NCBI GenBank assembly: GCA_026196875.1
Contig: JAPHTP010000115.1
Location: 1-64,000 of the forward strand
Origin: Kangiellaceae bacterium
GTDB lineage: Bacteria; Pseudomonadota; Gammaproteobacteria; Enterobacterales; Kangiellaceae
Direction: 5' to 3'
DNA: 64,000 bases
Positions 37,863 to 47,506 of this stretch are shown here, one piece after another; positions within the stretch are counted from its first letter, which is position 1; every line of letters begins with the position of its first letter. Under the pieces are notes generated by a model. It saw only the letters and a program-made list of their open reading frames with translations. It was not told the origin of the DNA and searched no databases. The position numbers and the translations under genes are program-made.

Positions 37863-38990
37863 ATGTCATTACTCGAAGGTATTAAGGTTATCGACTTGAG
37901 TCGCATATTAGCGGGTCCTTGGGCGACTCAGTTACTAGCTGATTATGGAGCTGAAGTCATCAAAATAGAAAAACCTGAAGTTGGGGATGATACGCGCAAT
38001 TGGGGACCTCCATTTGTCAATCTTGATGGGGAGCAGGTAGCGGCTTACTTTGCCGGAGCCAATAGGGGGAAAGCATCGATAAGTCTTGATATCACTTCCG
38101 CTGCTGGTCAGTCTCAAATAAAAGACATGGTGAAAAACAGCGACGTTTTAGTAGAGAATTTTAAGGTAGGCGGGCTGGCTAAATATGGTTTGGACTATAC
38201 CAGTCTTAAATCTATTAATCCTCGACTAATTTACTGCTCAATCAGTGGGTTTGGTCAAACCGGTCCATTAAAAAATGAACCCGGCTATGATGCAATGATC
38301 CAAGCTATGGGAGGATTAATGAGCATCACGGGCCAGCCAGACGAGAAAGGAGGAGAGCCGACCAAGGTTGGCGTGGCTGTTGCAGATTTGATGACTGGAA
38401 TGTACGCGTCGAATGCGATAATGGCGGCAATTATTTATCGAAATAAGACGGGAGAAGGCCAACATATTGATGTGTCACTTTTCGAGTGCCAACTGGCGAT
38501 GCTCGCCAATCAGGGAATGAATGTTTTAGCCGGAGATGAGGCCGTTGGCCGGCTAGGAAACGCGCACCCCAACATTGTGCCTTATCAAACGTTTGAAACC
38601 AGTAGCGGACATATTATGATAGCGGTTGGTAACGATGCTCAGTTTAAAAAATTATGTATCATTGTTGGATTAGAGCAGCTTGCATTGGATCCACGTTTTA
38701 GATCAAATTCTTTGCGAGTTGAACACAGAGATATATTGATAGCGTTATTACAAAACAGACTTCATCTGAAAACCAATGAATATTGGTTAACCAGATTAAA
38801 ACAGCAAAGTATCCCTTGTAGCCAAGTAAACTCTATTAAACAGGCACTTAATAATGAGCAGAGTGTAGCAAGAAATATTGTTAAAAGGTTTAACCTAAAA
38901 GAAGGGGAGCTGTCCTATATTTCTCACCCCGTAAAGTTTTCTAAAGTACAACTGGATGATTCTAGACCACCTCCCAATTTAAAAAACTAG
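37863..38990 (+). CDS. CaiB/BaiF family class III CoA-transferase
   Basis: The 375 residues match class III CoA transferases that exchange CoA between acyl groups. The N-terminal VIDLSRILAGPWATQLLADYGAEVIKIE is the family signature. A conserved Asp in NEPGYDAMIQAMGGLMSITG near residue 143 is the usual catalytic residue, and NRGKASISLD is near residue 65. The substrate cannot be named; no other acyl-CoA genes are next to it. The ATG lacks a strong ribosome site. Confidence 0.92.
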   Translation: MSLLEGIKVIDLSRILAGPWATQLLADYGAEVIKIEKPEVGDDTRNWGPPFVNLDGEQVAAYFAGANRGKASISLDITSAAGQSQIKDMVKNSDVLVENFKVGGLAKYGLDYTSLKSINPRLIYCSISGFGQTGPLKNEPGYDAMIQAMGGLMSITGQPDEKGGEPTKVGVAVADLMTGMYASNAIMAAIIYRNKTGEGQHIDVSLFECQLAMLANQGMNVLAGDEAVGRLGNAHPNIVPYQTFETSSGHIMIAVGNDAQFKKLCIIVGLEQLALDPRFRSNSLRVEHRDILIALLQNRLHLKTNEYWLTRLKQQSIPCSQVNSIKQALNNEQSVARNIVKRFNLKEGELSYISHPVKFSKVQLDDSRPPPNLKN

Positions 38991-39123
38991 ATTGTCTCAG
39001 TTAAAGAGATTATATAGTCTCAGTAAATATCAATTGTTACAAAGTACAGATTACTTGTTCAGTCATTTGAATTCCCTTTAAATAAGCGTTAATCTTGCAT
39101 AAAGTGCTTTGGTAGGTAGTAAA

Positions 39124-39513
39124 ATGGATTGCGAACCTTATCAAGTAAAAGTTAAGAACAAAGGTGACTTGCTTCGTTATTATGTAACCGGAAAACGAAG
39201 CATTGAAGGAGCTGTTGAGTTCTGGCACCGGATTTATCGCGACTGTGAGTTAACAGGTATTTCTGTTGTTCACGCTACTATTCTTTTATCTGGTCGGATT
39301 GCACCGATGGAAGTCCCCCTTCTTATTCGAAAGTTAGTTGAAGTAAATCAAGACAGAAAAATTACCTGCGCCTGGGTAGATCTTAACGCTGAGTCTTATG
39401 TCGATAATTTGATGGGGGAAAAAATCCCCAGACCGGATTGTATGAATATTAAAATTTTTAATTGTGATTTAGAAGCGCAAAAGTGGTTAGCTTCACAACA
39501 TGCAGTAGTATAA
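39124..39513 (+). CDS. small STAS-like protein of unknown function
   Basis: The 129-residue protein is not firmly recognised. Alternating beta/alpha pattern (YQVKVKNKGDLLRYYVTGKRS, then SVVHATILLSGRIA with MEVPLLIRKLVE) suggests a STAS-like or SpoIIAA-like fold. An upstream TTG at 39109 is possible, but the ATG is preferred. It is convergent with the large redox gene next door and adjacent to a block of signalling genes, so a regulatory role is possible, but that is inference. Confidence 0.6.
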   Translation: MDCEPYQVKVKNKGDLLRYYVTGKRSIEGAVEFWHRIYRDCELTGISVVHATILLSGRIAPMEVPLLIRKLVEVNQDRKITCAWVDLNAESYVDNLMGEKIPRPDCMNIKIFNCDLEAQKWLASQHAVV

Positions 39514-39599
39514 GCTTGTAAACCAAAGGATTGCTGGTAAAACAAGGAGAAACTTCGCCTTCTAAATCGAGCTTATTCTATATCTAAGTCATTCTAAAC

Positions 39600-42227
39600 C
39601 TAACTTAGGCAATCCCACTGGTCATTTTCCAGTAGTCTGATTTCTTCCTCCGTTAGAATTTTCTCATCATTAATCATCTGAGTGAGTTTGCTTGAATATT
39701 GCGGATAACCCAATAGAATACAACCAACTATGACATTATCTTTCAGTACAATTTTTCGATAAGCATCTTTAGTTTTAAATGCGACCTCTTGGTTGTCTTT
39801 ATCGGCAATAAACTGTCCCATTGAAGTAAGTTCTACCCCAACCACCTTGAGGCCGGTAGCAACCGGTTTGTTTTGGTAGATATGATCGCCACCAAGTGCA
39901 TTTATCGCTGCTGCTCGCCCTTGGTCAACAGCTATAGGCCATAATCCAGGGAGTTTGCCTTTAGTTTCGCGAAGTTCTGCAATATCACCGGCGGCGTAAA
40001 CATTTTTAATATTAGTTTGTAAGTGGTTATCAACCAAGATACCTTTATTTGATTCAAGCGTACTATCTTCAAAGAGCTTTTGATTGGGCACAATGCCTGC
40101 AGCTACCAGTAGTAAATTAGCTAAAATCTTTTCACCTGTTTTGAGTTTAACTGCTTCAATGGATTCGTTACCAACAACAATATCGACCTCGGCTTGATAA
40201 ATAATACTGATACCGAGCGCGGTTAAATAGGAATGTAAAATCGTTGCCGCTTTTTCGTCAAGCTGTCGTTTAAGAAGGTATTGTGATCTTTCTAGAACCG
40301 TTACTCTCATACCAATTTGGGTGAAAGCGTAAGCTGCTTCCAATCCTAGAAGACCGCCGCCGGCTATAATCACTCTTTTGCATTTATGGTCTTGGACGTA
40401 GGTTCTAATTGCCATGCCGTCTTCAGCATTACGCAAAGCAAAACAACCTTTGGTTCCCCAGTTGATTATCTCCGGTATTCTGGCATTACTTCCAGTGGTT
40501 ATAATTAGCTTGTCATAGTTAATCGTTTCGTTTGTAGCTAAAGTGACTACATGTTTTATTGTGTCAATTGATTCTGCTTGAGTGTTTAACCACTGTTGGA
40601 TTTTTCGTTTTTGATACCATTCATCCGGCATTAAAATCAAACTCTGCAATGCCGTTCTACCATAAATTAGCTTGCTGATCGCCATGCGATTATAAAGCGG
40701 GTATTTTTCCGCGCCGACTAGATGTATTTGGCAGTCTTTATGATGACGCCGAATGTAATCAGCAGCGGTAACTCCGGCAATTCCATTTCCGATGATAACT
40801 ACTGAATGAATAGAATTGTCTTGTTCAAATTCGGCTTCTTCTTCTTCCTGTTCAACAGACTCGGGATCTAAATTAATACTAAAGTCACTTGCAAGTTTAA
40901 CGCAGCAAGCCATTCTGACCCCCGATTTATATCCTAGCCGTTCTAATGTCGCAGCTTCTTCCGGAGTTTTTTCTTCAAGTGTTTCTTCTCCGTTTACAAT
41001 AGCGACAGGGTCAGCGCCGCATGCTCCCATTCTGCAGCCGGAATTTATAGGGTGACCATTCGCTTCCAATAAATCCAATAACGTCATATCCGGCTTGGCA
41101 ACCATTTCCTCTCCACTAGGTTGCAAGATAACCGTGGGGTTTTCGGTCTGCTTTGCAGCATGTCTTTTCAAGTGTTTCATACTCGCAACTTTGGTTTGTG
41201 CTGAGCTCGCAAATGCTTGTGATAGAAACAACTTTTCTTTGCTTATGGTTTTCCAAAGCCAAACGATAGAGATTAACGCGATAGCCGTTCGCACCGACCA
41301 TATTGGCCACTGAGGCAAGGTGATATCTAGTAATGTCTGTAATGAAGAATGCATAATCACAGAGGCATACCAGTAGAAAATATTGATTGAAGCCAGCGCA
41401 AAAACAGCGGTATTTTTCTGTGGACTGAACTTAAAAATTGTTTCGAAAACTTGATAAGCGCCGACACCAATCAGACAGTAAAAACCGAACTGAAAATAAA
41501 GTTGATAGATTGGCGTCTCTGGAGAATAGGTCAAAGTGAAGTAAGCGAGCAACAAGCCGGGCATCATGCCGGCAAAGAACTTTCTATCGCTGGCCATAAC
41601 GGGGTCTTGGTCATATAAATCAGCCAGATAGGCTACCTGAGGATTGAAATCAAAACAATTTCTAGTACAACCAACACAGGGTGCGCAATGGCTGTTGTTG
41701 ACTGTTTTTAATGGCGTTTGACCATAGAGCCTTTGTACAGGTAACAACGGGCAAAAGCTACCGCACCAGCCGCTCTTTCCCTTAAATATCAAACCGCCAA
41801 TAAAAGCGAAGCTAACGATGCCGATTAGTGCAAATGCTAATACTTCACCATCTTCGTTTAGGGTGATTTTTCTGAGGGGGATAGCAATAAACAAAAGTAG
41901 CAGGCCTACAACACTGGCATAGCGTTTTGCTTGAGCCGGTAGTTCTTTAGCAAGAGAAAAATTAAATAACCTTGGAAGTTGATTGGTTGCTGCGAGTGGA
42001 CATAGGTTTCTCCATAAGCCAGGAAGCAGCCAAAATATCAGTGGCAAACTCGGTACTGCTATGCCCCAAAATATAATTAAAGTAATAGCCGAATGATTGA
42101 AAAGTCCCCAAACGATTGCTGCAAAAGCAGCAATGGAAAACAATCTGAGAATTTGCCAAGCCCAACGAGGAATGAGCGGTGTAACTTGCATAAAGTTGGC
42201 AAATACTGGTTTATTTGATTCGCTCAT
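39600..42227 (-). CDS. membrane-bound Fe-S / 2Fe-2S / FAD-NAD(P)H oxidoreductase fusion
   Basis: The 875-residue protein has about six to eight N-terminal membrane spans (20-345). Between them is a NosR/FixG-like cysteine-rich segment with Cys155, 159, 181, 184, 187 and 191 for 4Fe-4S clusters. Residues 363-455 form a 2Fe-2S ferredoxin domain with Cys398, Cys403, Cys441 and Cys442; the third Cys of the canonical plant-type motif is Asp406. An acidic linker (455-470) leads to a pyridine-nucleotide disulfide oxidoreductase domain with G480-N-G482-I-A-G485 and a NirB-like C-terminal part. It is likely to move electrons between NAD(P)H and a membrane partner; the physiological substrate is not evident. 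The cyclic-nucleotide-binding gene precedes it by 50 bases. Confidence 0.85.
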   Translation of the reverse strand: MSESNKPVFANFMQVTPLIPRWAWQILRLFSIAAFAAIVWGLFNHSAITLIIFWGIAVPSLPLIFWLLPGLWRNLCPLAATNQLPRLFNFSLAKELPAQAKRYASVVGLLLLFIAIPLRKITLNEDGEVLAFALIGIVSFAFIGGLIFKGKSGWCGSFCPLLPVQRLYGQTPLKTVNNSHCAPCVGCTRNCFDFNPQVAYLADLYDQDPVMASDRKFFAGMMPGLLLAYFTLTYSPETPIYQLYFQFGFYCLIGVGAYQVFETIFKFSPQKNTAVFALASINIFYWYASVIMHSSLQTLLDITLPQWPIWSVRTAIALISIVWLWKTISKEKLFLSQAFASSAQTKVASMKHLKRHAAKQTENPTVILQPSGEEMVAKPDMTLLDLLEANGHPINSGCRMGACGADPVAIVNGEETLEEKTPEEAATLERLGYKSGVRMACCVKLASDFSINLDPESVEQEEEEAEFEQDNSIHSVVIIGNGIAGVTAADYIRRHHKDCQIHLVGAEKYPLYNRMAISKLIYGRTALQSLILMPDEWYQKRKIQQWLNTQAESIDTIKHVVTLATNETINYDKLIITTGSNARIPEIINWGTKGCFALRNAEDGMAIRTYVQDHKCKRVIIAGGGLLGLEAAYAFTQIGMRVTVLERSQYLLKRQLDEKAATILHSYLTALGISIIYQAEVDIVVGNESIEAVKLKTGEKILANLLLVAAGIVPNQKLFEDSTLESNKGILVDNHLQTNIKNVYAAGDIAELRETKGKLPGLWPIAVDQGRAAAINALGGDHIYQNKPVATGLKVVGVELTSMGQFIADKDNQEVAFKTKDAYRKIVLKDNVIVGCILLGYPQYSSKLTQMINDEKILTEEEIRLLENDQWDCLS

Positions 42228-42277
42228 TGATGAGGAAAACCTCGCTTAATATTGGTTATTTCGATTTTTGAAAGTTA

Positions 42278-42763
42278 TTATTTTTTACTCGCAGATAAAA
42301 ATTTGGTTGTATCACGCAATCGAACCGAGACTATTCGGCCTAAGTCAAGCGCCACTTGCATTGCTAAATTGGGATGCTTGGCGGACAAAACGGTAAATGA
42401 ATCTCTACTCAGTCGGTAAAGTTCACCATCGGAAATGGCACGAATAGAGGTAGAGCGGGGTTGGCGATCAAGAAATGACTGTTCACCAATGACGGAGCCA
42501 GCACTGAAAGTCGTGAGCCTCTCCAGTTTCCGCGAACGACCTCTGGGGATTAGCACTTCGAGTTCACCGGAAGCTATAAAGGCGAGTGAATCATCTTCAT
42601 CACCTTGTTGGATAACTGTATCGCCGGCATGAAAGCGAAGGGTCGATGTAAAATCGAGTAACGTTTGCCAGTCATCATCAGTTGCCTGCTCGAGAAATAC
42701 AATTGCCTCTGTTTTCTTATCTGCGGTGTCGCTGGGATATATGAAAAAATTAGAAGTATCCAC
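42278..42763 (-). CDS. stand-alone cyclic nucleotide-binding domain protein
   Basis: The 161-residue protein is essentially one CRP-type cNMP-binding beta-barrel without the DNA-binding helix-turn-helix, so it is not a transcription factor. The phosphate-binding cassette is intact: Gly93-Glu94 and Arg103-Ser104-Thr105 in IGEQSFLDRQPRSTS, so nucleotide binding is likely. It directly precedes the redox fusion gene in the same direction with 50 bases between, so the pair probably forms one operon and the protein may regulate the enzyme by direct contact. It is divergent from the HD-GYP gene. Confidence 0.9.
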   Translation of the reverse strand: MDTSNFFIYPSDTADKKTEAIVFLEQATDDDWQTLLDFTSTLRFHAGDTVIQQGDEDDSLAFIASGELEVLIPRGRSRKLERLTTFSAGSVIGEQSFLDRQPRSTSIRAISDGELYRLSRDSFTVLSAKHPNLAMQVALDLGRIVSVRLRDTTKFLSASKK

Positions 42764-42960
42764 TTTGTCCTTTCTCCTGGTCTATACTGGTTAGTAATAC
42801 TGCCGGAGGTTGTGTTTTCGCTGAGAATTTTTTATCGTTATAGAGCACTACTGTATAAAAAAGCGCCGTCTCATGCAAATCAACAATAATTTATTTATAT
42901 GGACGGGTTAAATTTAACTTTGTACTACCTTTAGTATTGTTGGTACGCAAGGATGAAGGT

Positions 42961-44883
42961 ATGTCCAATCAATCAGGAATTAATCACGCGTTTTCTAGAT
43001 GTTTGTGGCTAGTGGGTGAGTTTAGTTGTGATTTAAATCCAGTAATCGCACATTTTGAAAGGTCTTTTGCGCTTGCCAATTTTTTGGTACTAACTTTATC
43101 AGAAGAAGAATATCGAGAGGCAAACTCTCAAATCCCAGAGAACACTGTTATCGTGGTTGTGTTCGGTGAAAATTACACTCAGCCGGAAGCCTACCCGAAA
43201 CGAACTTCATACTTTTCAATTGCTTTAGATGACAGCATTGATGCCGATATACTGACTCATCGACATAGCAGTTCCAAGCAATTAATTAGCGCGATAGAAA
43301 CCGGTTTTGAATATCTTGCAAACCAGCAACAATTAGAGCGCTTGACTTCAGATATTATTAACGTTTCCCAAGAGCGCAAGGAATTGGGAGAAATCGGTAT
43401 TGCCTTAAGCGCGGAAAAGGATCTTGATAAGCTGCTCACAAAGGTTCTTAGAGAAGGTAGGAAACTTGGTAATTGTGAAGCAGCATCGCTTTACTTATTG
43501 CTGGATGAAAAGAATGAGAGCCCTGAACTTCTTTTCAAACTCACTCAAAATAGCCGAATAGACTTCGCATTCAAGGAAAAGAAGTTTCCGTTAACTAACC
43601 AGTCTTTAGCCGGTTATGTTGCGCTGACGGGAGAGATCTTAAACATTGCCGACGCTTATGAGTTACCCCACAGTCTGCCTTATCAGTTTGATAAAAGTTT
43701 TGATAAAGCCACAGGTTATAGGACAAGGCAGTTACTCGTGTTACCTATGCGCAATCACAAGAGAAAGATTATAGGCGTTTTACAGTTCATTAATAACCGT
43801 GATCAAAATGGTGATGAAGATCCGAGCATTGGGTTTACTTATGAACGACAAGAACTGTTGCTAAGTTTGGCAAGCCAAGCGGCGGTTGCAATTGACAATA
43901 GCCAGTTGATTGAAAATATTCAGTCTTTGTTTGAAGGCTTCGTTTCGGCGTCAGTTAAAGCGATTGAGTCGAGAGATCCTGTTACTAGCGGTCATTCATT
44001 CCGTGTGGCACAGCTAACCACAGGCTTGGCGGAAACCTTGGATGGCTCCTCTATAGGAAAATATCGAGAACTTAAATTTAATCCGACACAAATTCGTGAA
44101 ATTCGATACGCATCCTTGTTGCACGATTTTGGAAAAGTAGGCGTCAAAGAAAATGTTTTACTTAAAGCCAACAAGCTACATGACAGCCGGCTAAATTTTT
44201 TAAGATTAAAAATCGAATGGCAAAAACAATTATTACAAAGACGATTTTACCAAAGCTTAATTGTTACCAATGACCCTGCGCGCCTGACTCAATGGAATGA
44301 TTGCGCTGAATACGAAAATTTAGAAAAAAAACTTAAGTCACTAGAAGAATTTCAAAACATTATAGAAAGAGCAAATAGGCCATCCTTGTTGGAGCAAGAA
44401 GTCGCTGAGGAACTGGAACATCTTTTAGAGTTTCAAATGGACGAAACTTATCCATTTGGCAAAACGCTGCTAAGCCAAGAGGACTTTTTATCGCTGTCGG
44501 TAAAAAAGGGGAGCCTTACACCTGAGGAACGTCTTGAAATCCAGTCTCACGTAGTCCACACACAAGCATTCCTAAGCGAAATTCCATGGACAGATGAGTT
44601 GGCCTTTATTCCCAAAATTGCGGGTTCTCATCATGAAAAAATTGATGGAACAGGTTATCCTTTAGGAATAAAGGATCCCGAAATTCCTGTAGCGAGCAAA
44701 ATCATGGCAATCGCTGATATTTATGATGCGCTGACAGCTCGAGATAGGCCATATAAAAAAGCCGTAAGTGTTGAGCTAGCGTTAGACATTCTGAAGCAAG
44801 AAGCGCAAAGTGGTAAGCTATGTAATGTGATGGTTGATACATTTATTGAGGCGAAGGTGTTCAAAAGGACCAACGATGAATAG
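42961..44883 (+). CDS. GAF / HD-GYP cyclic-di-GMP phosphodiesterase-type protein
   Basis: HD-GYP proteins hydrolyse cyclic di-GMP. The ATG at 42961 (640 residues) is chosen over an upstream TTG because GAAGG precedes it. Residues 1-115 form an unrecognised domain, about 130-315 a GAF sensor domain, and 320-640 the HD-GYP domain with the H388-D389-F-G-K motif and the H557-H-E-x2-D-G-x-G-Y-P motif. The distance between these motifs is about 169 residues versus the usual 60-70, owing to a helical, charged insertion near 410-520. No membrane span is seen. Confidence 0.92.
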   Translation: MSNQSGINHAFSRCLWLVGEFSCDLNPVIAHFERSFALANFLVLTLSEEEYREANSQIPENTVIVVVFGENYTQPEAYPKRTSYFSIALDDSIDADILTHRHSSSKQLISAIETGFEYLANQQQLERLTSDIINVSQERKELGEIGIALSAEKDLDKLLTKVLREGRKLGNCEAASLYLLLDEKNESPELLFKLTQNSRIDFAFKEKKFPLTNQSLAGYVALTGEILNIADAYELPHSLPYQFDKSFDKATGYRTRQLLVLPMRNHKRKIIGVLQFINNRDQNGDEDPSIGFTYERQELLLSLASQAAVAIDNSQLIENIQSLFEGFVSASVKAIESRDPVTSGHSFRVAQLTTGLAETLDGSSIGKYRELKFNPTQIREIRYASLLHDFGKVGVKENVLLKANKLHDSRLNFLRLKIEWQKQLLQRRFYQSLIVTNDPARLTQWNDCAEYENLEKKLKSLEEFQNIIERANRPSLLEQEVAEELEHLLEFQMDETYPFGKTLLSQEDFLSLSVKKGSLTPEERLEIQSHVVHTQAFLSEIPWTDELAFIPKIAGSHHEKIDGTGYPLGIKDPEIPVASKIMAIADIYDALTARDRPYKKAVSVELALDILKQEAQSGKLCNVMVDTFIEAKVFKRTNDE

Positions 44884-45054
44884 CGGGAATACTCCCTAAC
44901 CCGCAAGTGAGTTGTCAGTTTTAAACTGTTGCTGATGGGTGGAAGCTAGTTACTCTTTAAATTAAATGTTAAAAAGAGTTATAAACAAAAAGCAAATATA
45001 AAATAAAAACTAAATATCTAGCATTATTAGTGCTAGGTTAGCTTGAAACTCAAT

Positions 45055-46992
45055 ATGGCGAAAACTCAAATTAAAGATAAAGAGCAAGAGCTTTCTGAGA
45101 AACGTGAAAGCCGCAGAAAGCTGAGGTTGTTTTTTCAGTGGTTACTTTTAATCGTTGCTAGCTCTTTGCTATTTGTGTTTCCACAATGGAGCCATGTTGA
45201 TGACCTCTATAATGACAATTGGCGTCGGCACATAGCTAAAGAATCACAGGTCGACCCTGATATTGTGATGATTGAAATTGACGATCAAAGTTTAACTGCT
45301 TTAGAAGGGCATCTAGGCAAATGGCCCTGGCCCAGAACGGCCCATACTTATCTAGTAGAAGGTTTGCTTGCTGCGGGAACCAAAGCGATAGTATTTGATA
45401 CCATTTTTGCCGAAAGAGATATTTTTCGGCCCGATTTAGATAGTTCTTTTCGCGAGGTACTCAAAGGACAAAAATCGGTTTTCCTCGCAGCTTCTTTGTT
45501 AGGTCAGGACTCTTCGGTTGATGCAGTGTCTACTGATTTGCTTCCTGATACGTTATTTGTATCTAGAGGCGAAATGGGTGAACGAAAGATCCAAATTGCG
45601 TTACCCTGGATCATTGATCTTGAGGATTGGAATATTGGGCTTATTAATTTTTTGGCTGACTGGGACGGAAAGGCAAGACGTTATCCCACCGTTTCTGTCT
45701 TAGGTGAAGCTGGTGAAAAAGACAAACCTTCCGCCGGCTCTTCGCCGAATCAAATGAAACTTCACTCGCTTCCCGGTCGAGTTGTTAGCTACCTTCAACC
45801 TTCAGTGCAGTTTCCTGATGAGTTCTACTTGAAATACAATAGCTTAGAAATTGTTCCATTCCAATCAATGCCTTATGCGGGGGCTTTTGGATTGGTTACG
45901 AGCGGGCAAGAACTTAGTATGTTTAAAGACAAAATTGTTGTCATAGGAGCAACGGCAACTGGCTTACATGATCTACGAGCTACACCAATTGAAGCGCTTT
46001 ACCCTGCAACCAGCATTCTCGCGACCGCGATAGATAATTTGAAGAATCAGGAATATTTAAAGTTATTTGATCGAAACCTAGCATTTTTATCAGCGTTATT
46101 TGTGATTTCATTAGCCTTTTTAATTACGTGGCTGTTTCAAGGTTACAAAGTTCAAGTATTGCTCATTTCCTTTTTGCTCCTGGTGTATGCTGGTGTCTTA
46201 CTCCTGATGAGCGATTTCTTAAGCGGTAAGAATATTCTGTTTCCAGCTGCTTCAGTTTTCCTGGTCGCTTTGATCGCGTCAGCAAGCTTAATTTTTCATC
46301 GAGGATTGAGAGAGTATTTAAATAAGCTACATACGCTAAAAACATTTTCGCGCTTTATGGACCCGACAATAGTTAAACAGTTAGTCGCCGATCCTGAATG
46401 GCATCAACAAATTGCCAATAAAACCAGTGAAATTTCTATACTATTTTCAGATATTCGCGGTTTTACAAGTTTATCTGAAAAGCGAAGCGCCGAGCAAATC
46501 ATGACTATCTTAAATCAGTATTTTGACAGTCAAGTGGAAGCGATTTTTGCAACCGGCGGTACACTAGATAAGTTTATCGGTGATGCAATTATGGCATTTT
46601 GGGGAGCTCCCATTGAGGACCCTAATCATGCAGAGCATGCAATAGATGCTGCGATAAGAATGGTGGAAAATCTTATCGAGTTTCGTAAGTCCTTACCTGA
46701 AGAATTGCAGGAGTTTGATGTGGGGATCGGTATTCACAGCGGCGATGCTGTTGTGGGAATGTTGGGGTCGGCCAAAAGATTCGATTACACTGCGATCGGA
46801 GATACGATTAATCTCGGCAGTAGAATTGAAGGAAAAACAAAGGGAATTGCCAGAATATTAGTTTCTGAATCAACCAAAGTTTTATGTGAGAAAAAATGCC
46901 CAAAAAAATTCATTTTTGAGTACAAAGGAGAATTCGCCGTTAAAGGTCGTGAAGAAGAGGTGAAGCTCTATCAACCCAGTAGGAGGGAATGA
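45055..46992 (+). CDS. CHASE2-domain class III adenylate cyclase
   Basis: This is an inner-membrane cyclase predicted to make cAMP. Residues about 25-43 are a first span, a periplasmic CHASE2 sensor domain follows (about 50-325), then three spans (about 335-425) and a class III cyclase domain (about 455-640). Metal-binding Asp466 (FSDIRGF) and Asp510 (FIGDAIMAFWG) are present, as are the Lys of DKFIGD and the Asp of FDYTAIGDTINLGSR that favour ATP over GTP. A TTG 12 bases upstream is an alternative start; neither has a clear ribosome site. A hairpin (45018-45036) sits just upstream. It heads the set with the SH3 and M48 genes. Confidence 0.92.
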   Translation: MAKTQIKDKEQELSEKRESRRKLRLFFQWLLLIVASSLLFVFPQWSHVDDLYNDNWRRHIAKESQVDPDIVMIEIDDQSLTALEGHLGKWPWPRTAHTYLVEGLLAAGTKAIVFDTIFAERDIFRPDLDSSFREVLKGQKSVFLAASLLGQDSSVDAVSTDLLPDTLFVSRGEMGERKIQIALPWIIDLEDWNIGLINFLADWDGKARRYPTVSVLGEAGEKDKPSAGSSPNQMKLHSLPGRVVSYLQPSVQFPDEFYLKYNSLEIVPFQSMPYAGAFGLVTSGQELSMFKDKIVVIGATATGLHDLRATPIEALYPATSILATAIDNLKNQEYLKLFDRNLAFLSALFVISLAFLITWLFQGYKVQVLLISFLLLVYAGVLLLMSDFLSGKNILFPAASVFLVALIASASLIFHRGLREYLNKLHTLKTFSRFMDPTIVKQLVADPEWHQQIANKTSEISILFSDIRGFTSLSEKRSAEQIMTILNQYFDSQVEAIFATGGTLDKFIGDAIMAFWGAPIEDPNHAEHAIDAAIRMVENLIEFRKSLPEELQEFDVGIGIHSGDAVVGMLGSAKRFDYTAIGDTINLGSRIEGKTKGIARILVSESTKVLCEKKCPKKFIFEYKGEFAVKGREEEVKLYQPSRRE

Positions 46993-46993
46993 T

Positions 46994-47506
46994 ATGAATT
47001 ACAGAATATTGAGGCGGTTAGGAGTTGGAATTATCGCTTTTGGGGCTTGCTATGCAAGTCTTTTAATGGCCACACCGGCTAAAGTCGTAAGGGATTCATC
47101 GTTAAAGGAAAAACCCAGCTTTAAAGCAACTGATGTTGGTCAGTTAGCTAAAAATCAAGATGTAGAAATTTTACAACGCCAAAGAGGATGGTACAAAATT
47201 TCTACTCAGCCAACCGAACAGGGTTGGGTGACTTTATTACAAGTGCGTTTTGAAGCAAGCTTAAGTAAATCTGGAAGTTCAGACCTGTCGAAGTTTGTTA
47301 GTTTACGCCAGGGGCACAGTGGTGTAACCGCTACAACTGGTGTGAGAGGCATTGGGGAAAAAGATATTAAAAATGCTAAAGCTAACTTCGTTGCACTAGA
47401 GAGAGCAAAGCAATTTAAGGTTACACCGCAAGATGCCCAATTCTTTGCAAAGCAGGCGGCTTTAAGATCACAAACGATAACGTATAAAAAGAAGGAGGGT
47501 AAGTAA
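46994..47506 (+). CDS. exported SH3-domain protein
   Basis: The 170-residue protein starts with a hydrophobic segment (residues 10-27) that could be a signal peptide or anchor, followed by a bacterial SH3-like domain (about 28-85) with V-V-R-D-S-S-L-K-E-K-P and GWVTLLQVRF signatures. The C-terminal third is basic and Lys-rich without a recognised domain. AGGAGG lies seven bases before the ATG, and the cyclase stop is one base before the start, so it is coupled to the cyclase gene. Likely a periplasmic protein that binds wall or protein partners. Confidence 0.85.
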   Translation: MNYRILRRLGVGIIAFGACYASLLMATPAKVVRDSSLKEKPSFKATDVGQLAKNQDVEILQRQRGWYKISTQPTEQGWVTLLQVRFEASLSKSGSSDLSKFVSLRQGHSGVTATTGVRGIGEKDIKNAKANFVALERAKQFKVTPQDAQFFAKQAALRSQTITYKKKEGK

